DNA from: Sulfurovum sp. TSL1
GTDB taxonomy: Bacteria; Campylobacterota; Campylobacteria; Campylobacterales; Sulfurovaceae
Direction of reading: 5' to 3'
Length of the DNA: 64,000 nucleotides
NCBI RefSeq assembly: GCF_019972135.1
Contig: NZ_BPFI01000001.1
Location: 1,718,177-1,782,176 of the forward strand
Part shown: positions 63,961-64,000 of the stretch, piece after piece
Layout: every line of letters begins with the position of its first letter
Numbering within the stretch: the first letter of the stretch is position 1
Translations under genes and position numbers: made by a program
The notes under the pieces: model-generated
Database searches by the model: none
What the model saw: only the letters and a program-made list of their open reading frames with translations
Told to the model about the DNA's origin: nothing

Positions 63961-64000
63961 ACGCGTCCACAAACACAGAGACCTAGGCTGAGTTAGCCCA

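Overview
The window looks like chromosomal DNA of a Campylobacterota (Epsilonproteobacteria) bacterium, most like Sulfurovum or a relative. This is inferred from gene content, not from a database search. The clues are a ruvC-dnaA-dnaN origin with DnaA-box clusters on both sides of dnaA, RNase J with a long basic N-terminal extension, a NifS/NifU pair as the only Fe-S assembly genes seen, ThyX, AT-rich promoters of the TTTGGGTATAATT type, and ordinary low-GC housekeeping genes. No phage, transposon, CRISPR array or defence island was seen.

Layout. 1-4.5 kb: rlmN (cut by the edge), a nucleoside phosphorylase-like gene and hisF on the minus strand, diverging from rsmA and rnj, which overlap by 65 bases. 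4.6-9.7 kb: kdsD, rluB, rarA, then glycine-zipper and OmpA-type envelope proteins. 10.0-10.5 kb: five minus-strand tRNAs (transcribed Pro-His-Arg-Arg-Leu). 10.7-22.4 kb: an alanine/sodium symporter, purM, a thiamine-binding protein, a flavoprotein, typA, dgt, thyX, an outer-membrane barrel, an L,D-transpeptidase and ruvC. 22.4-28.4 kb: the replication origin with dnaA, dnaN, pyrG and recJ. 28.4-34.3 kb: msrPQ, nifS-nifU behind an apparent IscR-type operator and Fur box, folE and mutY. 34.4-44.1 kb: two DUF302-like periplasmic proteins, tig, clpP, def, gdhA, a comM/yifB ATPase, and a yeiH exporter divergent from a YeiE-like LysR regulator.

44.1-57.5 kb is dominated by a nearly complete type II secretion system split into two divergent operons. 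The minus operon carries gspG, gspH, gspI and gspF and continues into an outer-membrane barrel, an RDD protein, an MFS transporter and mobA. The plus operon carries gspK, L, M, N, C, D, E and J. No prepilin peptidase is present. 57.5-64 kb: a HerA-like ATPase, secG-frr-pyrE, a BioC-like methyltransferase, a stand-alone ThiD2-type protein, a Bax-inhibitor-1 family protein and a small lipoprotein. The window ends in a consensus promoter with a GC-rich discriminator, probably for an rRNA operon or another stable RNA just beyond the edge.

The most unusual non-coding signals are an intergenic element found just after stop codons in at least three places (5.6, 13.5 and 33.2 kb), always in the same orientation to transcription and with a compensatory change in its hairpin; the bipartite origin with a DnaA-trio-like tract; the stacked iron/Fe-S operators in front of nifS; and a 31-bp inverted repeat holding opposed -10 boxes between secG and the BioC-like gene.
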